64,000 bases of DNA from Parasedimentitalea psychrophila (GTDB lineage: Bacteria > Pseudomonadota > Alphaproteobacteria > Rhodobacterales > Rhodobacteraceae). The notes below the pieces were generated by a model, which ran no database searches, had not been told where the DNA came from, and saw only the letters and a list, made by a program, of their open reading frames with translations. Made by a program: the position numbers and the translations under genes. Positions within the stretch are counted from its first letter, which is position 1; every line of letters begins with the position of its first letter. Location: assembly GCF_030285785.1 (NCBI RefSeq), contig NZ_CP127247.1, positions 1,511,501 through 1,575,500 of the forward strand, given 5' to 3'. Below, in pieces: positions 18,886 to 28,069 of the stretch.

Positions 18886-18941
18886 AACGGACACTCATAT
18901 TTCCCAATGACCTTAGCCGCCGACCATGTTAGGCGGGGCAT

Positions 18942-21203
18942 ATGAGCCGTATACCCTCCAAGGCAGAGATCCTCGACTGGATTTCAGCGAACCCGACCCT
19001 CACCTCGAAACGCGACATTGCCAAGGCCTTTGGTATCAAAGGATCTGACCGCATTGACCTAAAGCGGATGCTGAAAGAGCTAGAGACCGAAGGCCATCTG
19101 GAAAAGCGCAAGAAAAGCTATGGCGACCCGGAGCGTTTGCCGCCGGTATCGGTGCTGCTGGTCAAGGCGCCGGACGGCGATGGCGATCTGTTCGCGCAGC
19201 CGCTGGAGTGGCACGGCGACGGGGTTGAACCCATTGTTCTGATCATGACAGGCGCCAAGGATCCGGCGCTGGGGGCCGGTGACAAGATTCTGGCCCGGCT
19301 GACCCTGGTGCAGGATCAGGACTACAATTACGAGGCCCGGCTGATCCGCCGCATCGGCTCCAATCCAAAACGGGTGCTGGGCATATTCCGCAAGCGCTCG
19401 GAAGGTGGCCGTATTGTGCCAATCGACAAATCGGGCTCCAGCGAATGGATCGTCGCAGATGATGCCACCCAGGGCGCCCGCGACGGCGAATTGGTCGAGG
19501 CAGAACAGGCCGGCCCCAAGGGCCGCATGGGCCTGCCCCGCGCCCGCATCGTTGACCGCCTGGGCGATCCATCCGCCCCCAAGGCAGTGTCGCTGATTGC
19601 CATTCACCAACACGGCATTCCCGACAATTTCCCGGACGCCGTAGTGGCCGAGGCCGACAAGGCCAAACCGATGGAACTGAAGGGCCGCACAGATCTGCGT
19701 GACATGCCGCTGATCACCATCGACCCTTCGGATGCGCGCGACCACGATGACGCCTGCTATGCCCACGCCGATGACGACCCCAGTAACCCCGGTGGCCACA
19801 TCGTCTGGGTCGCCATCGCCGATGTCGCCGCCTATGTGCGCCCCGGCACCGCGCTGGACCGCGAGGCCCGCAAACGCGGCAACTCCAGCTATTTCCCCGA
19901 CCGGGTGGTGCCGATGCTGCCGGATAGCCTGTCGGGTGATCTGTGCTCCCTACACGAAGGGGTCCCGCGCCCCTGTATCGCCGTGCGCATGCAACTGGAT
20001 GCGACCGGCAACAAGATCGCGCATCACTTTGAACGTGCGCTGATGCGCTCCGCCGCCTCGCTGCATTACGCCGAGGTCCAGGAGGCCATGGATGGCGCAC
20101 CTAATGATCGCACCGGAGTGCTGCTCGACGCGGTGATCAGGCCGCTTTATGCCGCCTACGCCGCTCTGAAAACAGCCCGCGCCGCCCGACAGCCGCTAGA
20201 GCTGGACCTGCCCGAGCGGAAGATTATTCTGGATGACAGTGGCAAGGTCCGCTCGATCAACTTCCGGGACCGGCTGGACGCGCACCGGCTGATCGAAGAG
20301 TTCATGGTGCTGGCCAATGTCGCCACCGCCGAAACACTGATCGCCAAACGCGCACCGCAACTGTTCCGGGTGCACGAAGAGCCCGCGCCCGAGAAACTGG
20401 ATGCCCTGCGAGAAACGGCATCCGCCGCGGGACTGACACTGGCCAAGGGTCAGGTGCTGCAAACCCGGCATCTGAACGCCCTGCTGAATGCTGCGGCTGG
20501 CACCGACGACGCCGAGTTGATCAATATCTCAACCCTGCGCTCGATGACACAGGCCTATTACGGCATTGAGAACTTTGGCCACTTTGGTCTGGCATTGCGC
20601 AACTATGCCCATTTCACCTCACCGATCCGCCGCTATGCCGATCTGATCGTGCACCGGGCGCTGGTGACCTCACACGGCTGGGGCAAGGACGGGCTGGACC
20701 CGGCTGAGGTCGATCAGCTGGAGCAAACCGCCACCCATATTTCCGAAACCGAACGGCGCTCGATGATGGCCGAGCGCGACACCACCGACCGCTATCTGGC
20801 GGCCTTTCTGTCGGAACGGGTGGGCAATGAATTCACGGGCCGTATCAACGGTATCGCGCGCTTTGGCGCCTTTGTGAAACTGGATGAGACCGGCGCCGAC
20901 GGCTTGGTCCCCGTGCGCAGCCTGGGGCGTGAATTCTTTCACTTCGACGCTGATTCAAGCACCCTCAAGGGCTCAGACACCGGCCTGGTCATCGCCATCG
21001 GCCAACAGGTATCGGTGCGCCTGACCGAGGCAACACCGGTCACCGGCGGGCTGCAGCTGGAGTTGCTGACCATCGACGACAAACCGCTGCCCCGTGGCGG
21101 CAGCCGCAGCCCGGCAGGTCGATCCGGTGGCAAGCGTAAACAAGTTAAGGCCAAGCGCAAGACAGACAAGGTCAAGCGCAAGCTGGTGCGCAAACGGCAC
21201 TGA
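18942..21203 (+). CDS. rnr: Ribonuclease R
   Basis: This is a 753-residue 3'-5' exoribonuclease that degrades structured RNA. Domains in order are a winged helix (about 1-70), cold-shock-like OB domains (70-250), and the RNB catalytic core with the acidic cluster at D261, D264, D267, D269 and D270 (TIDPSDARDHDD). The FTSPIRRYADLIVHR block and an S1 domain (GRINGIARFGAFVKL) follow, then a Lys/Arg-rich tail (last 45 residues) that helps RNA binding. The length is typical for alphaproteobacteria. Confidence 0.96.
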   Translation: MSRIPSKAEILDWISANPTLTSKRDIAKAFGIKGSDRIDLKRMLKELETEGHLEKRKKSYGDPERLPPVSVLLVKAPDGDGDLFAQPLEWHGDGVEPIVLIMTGAKDPALGAGDKILARLTLVQDQDYNYEARLIRRIGSNPKRVLGIFRKRSEGGRIVPIDKSGSSEWIVADDATQGARDGELVEAEQAGPKGRMGLPRARIVDRLGDPSAPKAVSLIAIHQHGIPDNFPDAVVAEADKAKPMELKGRTDLRDMPLITIDPSDARDHDDACYAHADDDPSNPGGHIVWVAIADVAAYVRPGTALDREARKRGNSSYFPDRVVPMLPDSLSGDLCSLHEGVPRPCIAVRMQLDATGNKIAHHFERALMRSAASLHYAEVQEAMDGAPNDRTGVLLDAVIRPLYAAYAALKTARAARQPLELDLPERKIILDDSGKVRSINFRDRLDAHRLIEEFMVLANVATAETLIAKRAPQLFRVHEEPAPEKLDALRETASAAGLTLAKGQVLQTRHLNALLNAAAGTDDAELINISTLRSMTQAYYGIENFGHFGLALRNYAHFTSPIRRYADLIVHRALVTSHGWGKDGLDPAEVDQLEQTATHISETERRSMMAERDTTDRYLAAFLSERVGNEFTGRINGIARFGAFVKLDETGADGLVPVRSLGREFFHFDADSSTLKGSDTGLVIAIGQQVSVRLTEATPVTGGLQLELLTIDDKPLPRGGSRSPAGRSGGKRKQVKAKRKTDKVKRKLVRKRH

Positions 21204-21211
21204 CAGTGTAG

Positions 21212-21231
21212 GGTGCGTGCATGCACGCACC
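21212..21231. repeat. 20-bp perfect palindrome after rnr
   Basis: The sequence GGTGCGTGCATGCACGCACC is its own reverse complement and lies eight bases after the rnr stop. No T-run follows. It could be an intergenic palindromic repeat or a weak terminator. The rest of the stretch to 21474 has no recognised gene apart from the next start. Confidence 0.65.
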
Positions 21232-21474
21232 TCTGCTTGCCAGTTCCGCCCGCAATCGCTGCGCGGGTGATCTGGCCGTCCAACAGAAAGGGTTTATCCC
21301 TTAGCAAGGTCGTCAACGGGCGGCGGATCAGCGCCGGACTGCCCCGCATTCGGGTTGAGGAGCGGCGACCGGCGAGCCGCAACGGCGGATCCCCGCAGGC
21401 CAGCTGACTGAGCACTTTTGCCAGTGTTGCTTACCGGCTACATTGTCTCAGAGCAGAGTAAAATGAGGTGCAGA

Positions 21475-22812
21475 ATGCGTGTTTTGGTTATTGCCACAGT
21501 TGTGGCCTGTCTGATGGCACCGCTATCCGGTGCCGCTCCGCTGTCACCCTTACGACCTGAGGCGCGACCGGACGTGATTGCTTTGAGCCAAGGCAGTTAT
21601 CAAACGGCCGCTGTGGCGATATTGCGGCCCAGTTCACAGCCCAGTGCACGACCTGTCACCGGGACGATTCTGACCCCGCAGAACGCTTCCGCAAATCGTG
21701 ACTTTCAGAGCTGGATCAAGCGGTTTCGCCAGCGGGCATTGGCCCAGGGCATTACCAACAGCACCCTGAACCGTGCCTTTGAAACAGTGACCTACGACCC
21801 CGAGGTCATCCGCCGTGATCAAAATCAGTCGGAATTCACCAAATCGATCTGGGACTATCTTGATAGCGCGGTATCTGACAAGAGAATCAAAAATGGTAAA
21901 AAGGCCCTGCGGGCCCAGCGGCGGCGGCTGCAACAAATCGAGGCGACCTATGGCGTCGACAAGGAAATCGTTCTGGCCGTCTGGGGGATGGAGAGCTCCT
22001 ATGGGAGCTACCGCGGCGACATGGATGTCATACGCTCGCTGTCGACGCTGGCTTTTGACGGCCGCCGCGGCCGCTTCTTTGAGAGTCAGTTGATTGCCGC
22101 CCTTGAAATCTTGCAGGCGGGTGATGTGCCCGCCCGCAAAATGACCGGAAGCTGGGCCGGTGCCATGGGCCACACCCAGTTTATCCCGACATCCTATTTG
22201 GCCTATGCGGTGGATTTCACCGGCGACGGAAAGCGCGATATCTGGTCTGACAATCCCAGCGATGCACTGGCCTCAACTGCGGCCTATCTGGCGCGGTTTG
22301 GCTGGGTCAAGGGACAACCCTGGGGGGTTGAGGTCAGGCTGCCGCGCGGGTTCAACTATGGTTTGGCCCATCGCAGGATCAAGAAAAGCCCGGCGCAATG
22401 GGCTGCAATGGGGGTCAGGGGGGTCAATGGCCGCCCGGTGCCAAATCACGGTTCCGGTTCGATCTTGCTTCCGGCCGGAAGCAATGGCGCGGCCTTTATG
22501 GTGTTCAAGAACTTTCAGGTGATTGAACGCTACAATGCCGCCGATGCCTATGTGATTGGTGTCGGCCACCTGAGTGACAGGATCAAAGGCGGCAGCCCGA
22601 TCCAACAGCCCTGGCCGCGCGACGATCGGGGTTTGAGCTTTGGGGAGCGGCAGGAGATGCAAAAGCGACTGACCCGTCAGGGCTTTGATACCGGCGGTGT
22701 GGATGGAAAAGTCGGCCCCAACACCAGCGCAGCGGTGCGCGCCTATCAGTTCGCCAATGGTCTGGTTCCGGATGGACATGCCTCGCTTAACCTGTTGAAG
22801 GCATTGCGGTAG
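21475..22812 (+). CDS. Lytic murein transglycosylase (MltB type) with peptidoglycan-binding domain
   Basis: This is a 445-residue periplasmic enzyme that cleaves peptidoglycan glycan strands. It has a signal peptide from the ATG at 21475 (chosen for GAGG six bases upstream and the direct signal start). The SLT_2 catalytic domain has the acid Glu at E173 in VWGMESSYGSYRG, and the GAMGHTQFIPTSYLAYAVD block is typical of MltB. The C-terminal PG_binding_1 domain (about 380-445) has KRLTRQGFDTGGVDGKVG. It is a single-gene unit ending at a clear terminator. Confidence 0.93.
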   Translation: MRVLVIATVVACLMAPLSGAAPLSPLRPEARPDVIALSQGSYQTAAVAILRPSSQPSARPVTGTILTPQNASANRDFQSWIKRFRQRALAQGITNSTLNRAFETVTYDPEVIRRDQNQSEFTKSIWDYLDSAVSDKRIKNGKKALRAQRRRLQQIEATYGVDKEIVLAVWGMESSYGSYRGDMDVIRSLSTLAFDGRRGRFFESQLIAALEILQAGDVPARKMTGSWAGAMGHTQFIPTSYLAYAVDFTGDGKRDIWSDNPSDALASTAAYLARFGWVKGQPWGVEVRLPRGFNYGLAHRRIKKSPAQWAAMGVRGVNGRPVPNHGSGSILLPAGSNGAAFMVFKNFQVIERYNAADAYVIGVGHLSDRIKGGSPIQQPWPRDDRGLSFGERQEMQKRLTRQGFDTGGVDGKVGPNTSAAVRAYQFANGLVPDGHASLNLLKALR

Positions 22813-22839
22813 AAAAGGGGGGCAGCCCCCTCTTGGCCT

Positions 22840-22882
22840 TTGGCCAATTCACCCCTGGGATATTTGTGGCCAGATGAAGGAT
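22840..22882 (+). repeat. Third copy of the dispersed repeat
   Basis: CCTGGGATATTT, three bases, then GGCCAGATGAAGGATCC matches the core of the two copies at 9072-9139. It sits between the transglycosylase stop and its terminator, next to the GGGGGGCAGCCCCCTC-type GC-rich sequence seen beside the other copies. Confidence 0.7.
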
Positions 22883-22894
22883 CCAGAATGAATT

Positions 22895-22927
22895 AGGCCC
22901 CGGTGTTTGCCGGGGCCTTTGTCTTTT
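22895..22927 (+). terminator. Rho-independent terminator after the transglycosylase
   Basis: A perfect 9-bp GC-rich stem (AGGCCCCGG with its complement), a six-base TGTTTG loop, then TTGTCTTTT on the plus strand. It lies between convergent genes and may serve both. Confidence 0.8.
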
Positions 22928-22941
22928 AAAGCGTTTTAGCC

Positions 22942-24117
22942 TTAGCCTGGGGACATGCCGCGCAGGCGTTCGGAGCGTCGCCGCAGCAATTCAAGCGTTG
23001 CCAGCAAGAGTACGGAAATTCCCACCAGGATCGTTGCCACCGCCAGAATCGTCGGAGACAGTTGCTCTCGCAGGCCGATGAACATCTGCCATGGCAGGGT
23101 TTTCTGACCGGCGGAGCCGACAAACATCACCACCACCACCTCGTCGAACGAGGTGATAAAGGCAAACAGCCCGCCGGAAACGACGCCCGGAAGAATCAGC
23201 GGCATTTGCACCCGAAAGAAGGTGGTGACCGGGTCCGCGCCCATATTGGCGGCAGCCCGGGTCAGGGACCGGTCAAAGCCCACCAATGTGGCCGTCACCG
23301 TGATGATGACAAAGGGAATACCCAATGCAGCATGCGCCATAACCACGCCCATATAGGTGCCTTGCAATCCAATACGGCTGTAGAAGAAATACATGCCAGC
23401 CGCCGAGATGATCAGCGGCACGATCATTGGCGAAATCAGGATCGCCATGATGGCGCGGCGGAACGGCACATGCGGCTGGCTGAGGCCAATGGCTGCCAGA
23501 GTACCAAAGGTAACTGACAACACCGTTGCCATTGGCGCGATCCTGATAGAGTTCCAAAGGGCGTTCTGCCAATCCTGATTGCCGAAGAAGTCTCTGTAGT
23601 GTTTCAGCGAATAACCGGCTGGATCAAACCGCAGCATCTCGGGCGTGAAGGTGAAGAAATCCTGGGCATTGAAGCTGAGCGGCATCACCACCAGGATCGG
23701 GGTAATCAGGAAGGTGAAGATCGCGCCGCAGATGACCCGGAATGTATAGTGCCACAGCACCTGGCCCGAGGTCAGGTAGGGTGCCAGATGCGCCCGATAC
23801 CGTGAAGTGGCGAGCCAGAAGATGAACCAACCGGAAAACCAGCCAGCCGCGCCGCCAAGCACCGCTCCTGGCAGGCCTCCGAGGCCAAATCCCGCCACAG
23901 CAAAGGCTGCAATCAGCAGCCAGCGGATTGGTTTCTCCTTGTCCAGCATTGCAGTCAAAGCAAAGCCCAAAGCAGCCAGGATGGCAGCCCCGATCAATAT
24001 GCCCAGCAAACCGGACCCTTGAGAGGTGCCGATAAAGAGGCCGAAAAAGGCACCGGAGGCCGCGGCAACTGCCGCAACAAATCCGGGCGTTTGGTTTTCT
24101 ACAGGTGTTATTGTCAT
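22942..24117 (-). CDS. ABC transporter permease, PotC type, with N-terminal extension
   Basis: This 391-residue inner-membrane permease has a C-terminal two-thirds matching PotC-type permeases, including the EAA-like loop RAAANMGADPVTTFFRVQMPLILPG. The first 120 residues are an added Gly-rich, hydrophobic region with about four helices (GLLGILIGAAILAALGFAL and more), so it is over 100 residues longer than usual PotC. It is the last gene of a four-gene minus-strand operon (ATPase, binding protein, PotB, PotC), starting five bases after the upstream permease. Confidence 0.9.
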   Translation of the reverse strand: MTITPVENQTPGFVAAVAAASGAFFGLFIGTSQGSGLLGILIGAAILAALGFALTAMLDKEKPIRWLLIAAFAVAGFGLGGLPGAVLGGAAGWFSGWFIFWLATSRYRAHLAPYLTSGQVLWHYTFRVICGAIFTFLITPILVVMPLSFNAQDFFTFTPEMLRFDPAGYSLKHYRDFFGNQDWQNALWNSIRIAPMATVLSVTFGTLAAIGLSQPHVPFRRAIMAILISPMIVPLIISAAGMYFFYSRIGLQGTYMGVVMAHAALGIPFVIITVTATLVGFDRSLTRAAANMGADPVTTFFRVQMPLILPGVVSGGLFAFITSFDEVVVVMFVGSAGQKTLPWQMFIGLREQLSPTILAVATILVGISVLLLATLELLRRRSERLRGMSPG

Positions 24118-24122
24118 CTGTC

Positions 24123-25394
24123 TTATCCCAACTTCACGTTGTCGATGCCGACAATTTTATCATAAGCCCAGTACAGAACCAGAACCAGAGCCAACAGAAT
24201 GGCACCCAGCGCGGCGGCCAGCCCCCAGTTCAGCGAGGTGGAAATGTGGTAGGCAATCCTGTTGGAGATGAACACGCCCTTGGTGCCACCAACCAGTTCC
24301 GGGGTGATATAGTAACCAATCGACAGGATGAACACGAGGATAGACCCCGCGCCAATGCCCGGTACCGACTGCGGAAAGTAGACTCGCCAGAACGCGGTCC
24401 AGTTGGTCGCCCCAAGTGATTTGGCGGCGCGCAGATAGGTCGGCTGGATGGTCTTCATCACCGAAAACATTGGCAGGATCATGAAGGGCAGCAGAATATG
24501 GGTCATTGTGACAATAGTGCCAAACTGGTTGTTGATCATCGCCAAGCGGGCATCATCGCCAACCAGGCCCAGCCAGACTAGGGTGTCATTGATCACCCCC
24601 TGTTGTTGCAGCATCACCTTCCAGGCGGAGGTGCGCACCAGCAGCGAGGTCCAGAAGGGTAACAGCACCAGGATCATCAGCATGTTGGAGGTACGGGCTG
24701 GCAGATTGGCCAGGATCCAGGCCACCGGATAGGCCAGCGCAATACAGCTGAGGGTGATCGCCATCGACATGAACATGGTGCGTTTGAGGAGCAGCCAATA
24801 GATTTGCTCGTCCTCAGGGCGCCATTCGGGCCCATCGGCACCTTTTTTCAGGTCTGCCGAATTGAGGAAGTAGCCATTGGTGAATTTTGGCGAATAGGTC
24901 TGAATGGTGCTCCAGACATCAGGATCGCCCCAGCCCTTGTGGAGTTCAAGGAAACGCTCCTTATAGGGCCCATCGTTTTCCACATCCCATTTTTTGACCT
25001 GGCGACCTGCCTTGCGAAATAGCGAAGAGATCCCCGGCTTTTCGTAGTTCAGACGCGAGCCAACACGGGTGTGTAGCTTGGCTTCGGCGGCAATCTGGAG
25101 ATCGATGGCCAAAGCCGCATATACCGCCTCATCGGGCGTTTCGCCGCTGGTGGCGTCCCAGGACTCCAGAGCAACAACGGTGCGTGGCAGCGTCTCAGAA
25201 ACAATCTGGTTCTCAACCGAGCGGAACAACATGTCGCCAATCGGAAGAATGAATGTCACTAAAACAAACAGCAGCAGCGGTGCAATCAACATCAGTGCCC
25301 GGTTTTTTTGCCTCCGGAGCGCGCGGTTTAAGCTGCGCTTTAGCGGCGTGCCGTCAGCGGCCATCACTGGTCCGGACTGGGTTGTGTCGCTCAT
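24123..25394 (-). CDS. ABC transporter permease, PotB type, with large periplasmic loop
   Basis: This is a 423-residue permease. TM1 is at about 33-53, followed by an unusually long polar stretch (about 58-205) predicted to be periplasmic, then five more helices with the EAA-type loop RAAKSLGATNWTAFWRVYFPQSVPG. Usual PotB proteins are about 275-300 residues, and the extra length is all in the first loop. It pairs with the PotC-type permease encoded next to it. The substrate is probably a polyamine or similar amine, inferred from family and neighbours. Confidence 0.9.
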   Translation of the reverse strand: MSDTTQSGPVMAADGTPLKRSLNRALRRQKNRALMLIAPLLLFVLVTFILPIGDMLFRSVENQIVSETLPRTVVALESWDATSGETPDEAVYAALAIDLQIAAEAKLHTRVGSRLNYEKPGISSLFRKAGRQVKKWDVENDGPYKERFLELHKGWGDPDVWSTIQTYSPKFTNGYFLNSADLKKGADGPEWRPEDEQIYWLLLKRTMFMSMAITLSCIALAYPVAWILANLPARTSNMLMILVLLPFWTSLLVRTSAWKVMLQQQGVINDTLVWLGLVGDDARLAMINNQFGTIVTMTHILLPFMILPMFSVMKTIQPTYLRAAKSLGATNWTAFWRVYFPQSVPGIGAGSILVFILSIGYYITPELVGGTKGVFISNRIAYHISTSLNWGLAAALGAILLALVLVLYWAYDKIVGIDNVKLG

Positions 25395-25424
25395 GTTAGG
25401 AGTCCCCGTGAAATCTTTGGTGGA

Positions 25425-25460
25425 GAAAAGGCCCGAACTACTGTGCGCGCGGGCCTTTTC
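25425..25460 (-). terminator. Attenuating hairpin between binding-protein and permease genes
   Basis: A perfect 11-bp stem (GAAAAGGCCCG with its complement) and a 14-base loop lie between the binding-protein stop and the permease start on the minus strand. A short T-run closes it. Such hairpins let the binding protein be made in excess of the permeases, by partial termination or mRNA protection. Confidence 0.7.
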
Positions 25461-25482
25461 CCATTTTCAACTCAAGTCGGAA

Positions 25483-26586
25483 TTACTTGGCCAACCAAGC
25501 CTGGAATTTGGCATTCAGATCGTCACGGTTGTCTGCCCACCATTCGTAGTCATAGGAGTGAACATTGGCGGAGTTGGCCGGATCTGTTGGCATGTGTGGT
25601 GCCATTTCGATGCCCAATTCTGCGTGCTTACCAACCAGAGGTGCCGAAGAGGCACGAGCCGGACCGTAGGAGATGTACTTTGCCTGATCTGCCAAACGCT
25701 GTGTGTCTGTGGCAAAACGCAGGTAATCCATTGCACGGGCTTTGCGCTCAGGGCTCAGGCCTGTTGGAATGATCCAGCCATCCAAGTCAAAGGACTGCAT
25801 GTCCCACAGCATCCCGATTGGTTGGTTCTGCTCGGCGATGGCCGAGAACAGGCGACCGTTAAAGGTCGATCCCATCACAACTTCGCCATCAGCCAGCAAC
25901 TGGGGCGTTTCGGCACCAGCAGACCACCAAACAACATTGTCTTTAATGGTGGCCAGTTTGTCCAACCCACGTGTCACACCTTCAGGGGTGCTCAAGACGT
26001 CATAGATTTCGTCTTTGGCAACGCCGTCGCAGTACAGAGCCCATTCCATGTTGTCGATCGGACGCTTCTGCAGCGAACGCTTGCCAGGATAGGCTTCCAG
26101 ATCAAAAATGGCACAAACCGATGTTGGCGGAGTGTCACCAACCAGGTCGGTGCGATAGCCAAAGGTGGTCGAATAGACGATCTGAGGCACAAAGCACTCA
26201 GAAACCAGCAGGTCACCGAAGTCTTCGGACGCAGGCGTTCCATCAGGAGCAGGAGCCAGATCCGCATCGTGATCGATTTCTTCAGCCAGACCTTCGTCGC
26301 ACAGGCGCATTGCGTCAGAGGCAACAACGTCAACAACATCCCAAGTGACGTTGCCGGCTTCGTTCATCGCACGCAGTTTTGCAACCGCTTCGGCCGAGCT
26401 TTCGTCGTTGATGATCTTGACGCCAGTCATGGCGGTATAGGGGTCGTGATAGGCGTTCTTTTGCGACGCCGAATACGAACCACCCCAGGAAACGATAGTC
26501 AATTCGTTGGCCATGTCCTGGGCCATTGCCATCGGTGCGCACAGCGCAGTCGAGGCCACCAGAGCAGACAGTTTGGTGAGTTTCAT
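25483..26586 (-). CDS. ABC transporter periplasmic binding protein, PotD-like
   Basis: This is a 367-residue secreted protein. The signal peptide (1-22) ends AMAQ, and the mature part begins NELTIVSWGGSYSASQKNAY, the usual start of the SBP family that binds polyamines, thiamine or related cations. Aromatic and acidic residues that line such pockets are present (WWSAG, DLDGWIIP, YDYEWW). It is the second gene of the minus-strand transporter operon, followed by a hairpin. The substrate is not settled by sequence. Confidence 0.9.
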   Translation of the reverse strand: MKLTKLSALVASTALCAPMAMAQDMANELTIVSWGGSYSASQKNAYHDPYTAMTGVKIINDESSAEAVAKLRAMNEAGNVTWDVVDVVASDAMRLCDEGLAEEIDHDADLAPAPDGTPASEDFGDLLVSECFVPQIVYSTTFGYRTDLVGDTPPTSVCAIFDLEAYPGKRSLQKRPIDNMEWALYCDGVAKDEIYDVLSTPEGVTRGLDKLATIKDNVVWWSAGAETPQLLADGEVVMGSTFNGRLFSAIAEQNQPIGMLWDMQSFDLDGWIIPTGLSPERKARAMDYLRFATDTQRLADQAKYISYGPARASSAPLVGKHAELGIEMAPHMPTDPANSANVHSYDYEWWADNRDDLNAKFQAWLAK

Positions 26587-26666
26587 TTAGGCTCTCCTTG
26601 TTAAGTATTCTTGGAATTTTCAATTCCCCCGGTCGTTGTTCGCCGGGGGTAAAGGTCGTGACCGGA

Positions 26667-27767
26667 TCAGGCGTCCAGTGCGCGGCAGTCTTCTGCCAGC
26701 CAGCCAATTTCGATCTCCTGGCCAGGTGTCAGACGCGCCTGATCGGGTGCATTACGGGTTTTGACATAGAAGTCGTCGGTGCCAGCAACCCGCAAGCGGG
26801 TGCGGAAGATATCGCCCATGTAAATGAACTCCATCACTTCCGCTTTCAGCGTATGGGCGCCCTCTGGCATCCGGTCTTTATTGAACTCGACCCGCTCAGG
26901 GCGGATCGAAACACGAGTGCGCTCGCCGGCCTTGGTCACATTGACCGGCTTGGCGTCGATCAGATCACCGTTGTCCAACTGAACCAGCGCCGTGCCACCC
27001 TTGATCTCTTTGACCACGCCTTCCAGCGTATTGTTCTCACCGATAAACTGGGCGACGAAACTGTTTTGTGGCGCTTCGTACAGCTTATCTGGCGGATCCA
27101 ACTGCTGAATGCGGCCATCGTCGAACACCGCAACCCGGTCTGACATGGTCAGGGCTTCGGTCTGGTCGTGGGTCACGTAGACCACGGTAATGCCCAGACG
27201 GTGCGCAAGGTGAGTGATCTCAAACTGCATCTTTTCGCGCAGCTGCTTATCCAGCGCGCCCAGCGGTTCGTCCATCAGCACCAATTCGGGTTCAAACACC
27301 AGGGCGCGCGCCAGGGCGATCCGCTGTTGCTGACCACCGGACAATTGCGACGGACGGCGACCACCAAAGGCCCCCATCTCTACCATGTCCAGCGCCCGCA
27401 TCACTTTCTTTTCGCGATCGGATTTGCCCATCTTGCGCACTTCCAACGGAAAGCTGAGGTTTTCAGCAATCGTCATATGTGGAAATAGCGCGTAGTTCTG
27501 GAACACCATACCGATGCCGCGTTTGTGCGGGGGGATGTTGTTGATAGAGGTGCCGCCAAGACGAATATCGCCGTGGGTTGCCGTTTCAAAACCGGCGAGC
27601 ATCATCAAACAGGTGGTCTTCCCGGATCCTGAGGGGCCGAGCATCGTAAGGAACTCGCCCTTGGGCATGGAAAGGTTAAGGTCTTTGACAACGAGGTTTT
27701 CGCCGTCGTAACTTTTTTGAACACGTTCGAATTCTACGAACGCGTCAAGGTTTGACACATCAGCCAA
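26667..27767 (-). CDS. ABC transporter ATP-binding protein, PotA type
   Basis: This is a 366-residue ATPase. Walker A is at 44-51 (GPSGSGKT), the signature LSGGQ at 142-146 and Walker B at 162-168 (ELVLMDEP). The C-terminal 120 residues are an OB-fold TOBE_2 domain. The start is TTG at 27767 with GGAG about 10 bases upstream. It is the first gene of the four-gene operon, which runs ATPase, binding protein, PotB-type, PotC-type. Confidence 0.93.
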   Translation of the reverse strand: MADVSNLDAFVEFERVQKSYDGENLVVKDLNLSMPKGEFLTMLGPSGSGKTTCLMMLAGFETATHGDIRLGGTSINNIPPHKRGIGMVFQNYALFPHMTIAENLSFPLEVRKMGKSDREKKVMRALDMVEMGAFGGRRPSQLSGGQQQRIALARALVFEPELVLMDEPLGALDKQLREKMQFEITHLAHRLGITVVYVTHDQTEALTMSDRVAVFDDGRIQQLDPPDKLYEAPQNSFVAQFIGENNTLEGVVKEIKGGTALVQLDNGDLIDAKPVNVTKAGERTRVSIRPERVEFNKDRMPEGAHTLKAEVMEFIYMGDIFRTRLRVAGTDDFYVKTRNAPDQARLTPGQEIEIGWLAEDCRALDA

Positions 27768-28069
27768 AACAAGCTCCCTGGTTATTTCGGTCCGGCAGAT
27801 TGGCTCTGCACTTGTAACTGTTTCATGTAAACATACCTAAGCGACAGTATGCAACCGTTTGATCAGAATATTATTCTAGCCGCTTTCAGTTGCTTCATCG
27901 GACGTTGCGCGACAGATATCGGACATAATACGTCTGTTTCTGCGCCTTCATCCAGCTTTTGGTTACCACTGTACAAAAATCAGAAAAACGGCCCCACTCA
28001 AAAAACGAGTGGGGCCGAGACAGAATGTTCCAAAAACGACCTATTTGGCGGCCAATGCTCGGATAATAT
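27768..28069. other. Intergenic region: transporter promoter side and aminotransferase terminator
   Basis: These 302 bases hold no recognised gene. The left part (27768-27980) is AT-rich and should contain the promoter of the minus-strand transporter operon, since that operon starts at 27767. The right part carries the terminator of the aminotransferase gene. Confidence 0.65.
27984..28017 (-). terminator. Rho-independent terminator of the aminotransferase gene
   Basis: A perfect 11-bp stem (CGGCCCCACTC with its complement) and a seven-base A-rich loop, followed on the minus strand by five Ts (27988-27984). It is 53 bases after the spuC stop. Confidence 0.88.

Noticed and set aside
25069-26604. 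A 511-codon plus-strand frame over the binding-protein gene
   Set aside because: It lies antisense to a clear secreted binding protein and part of a permease, with no recognisable domain.
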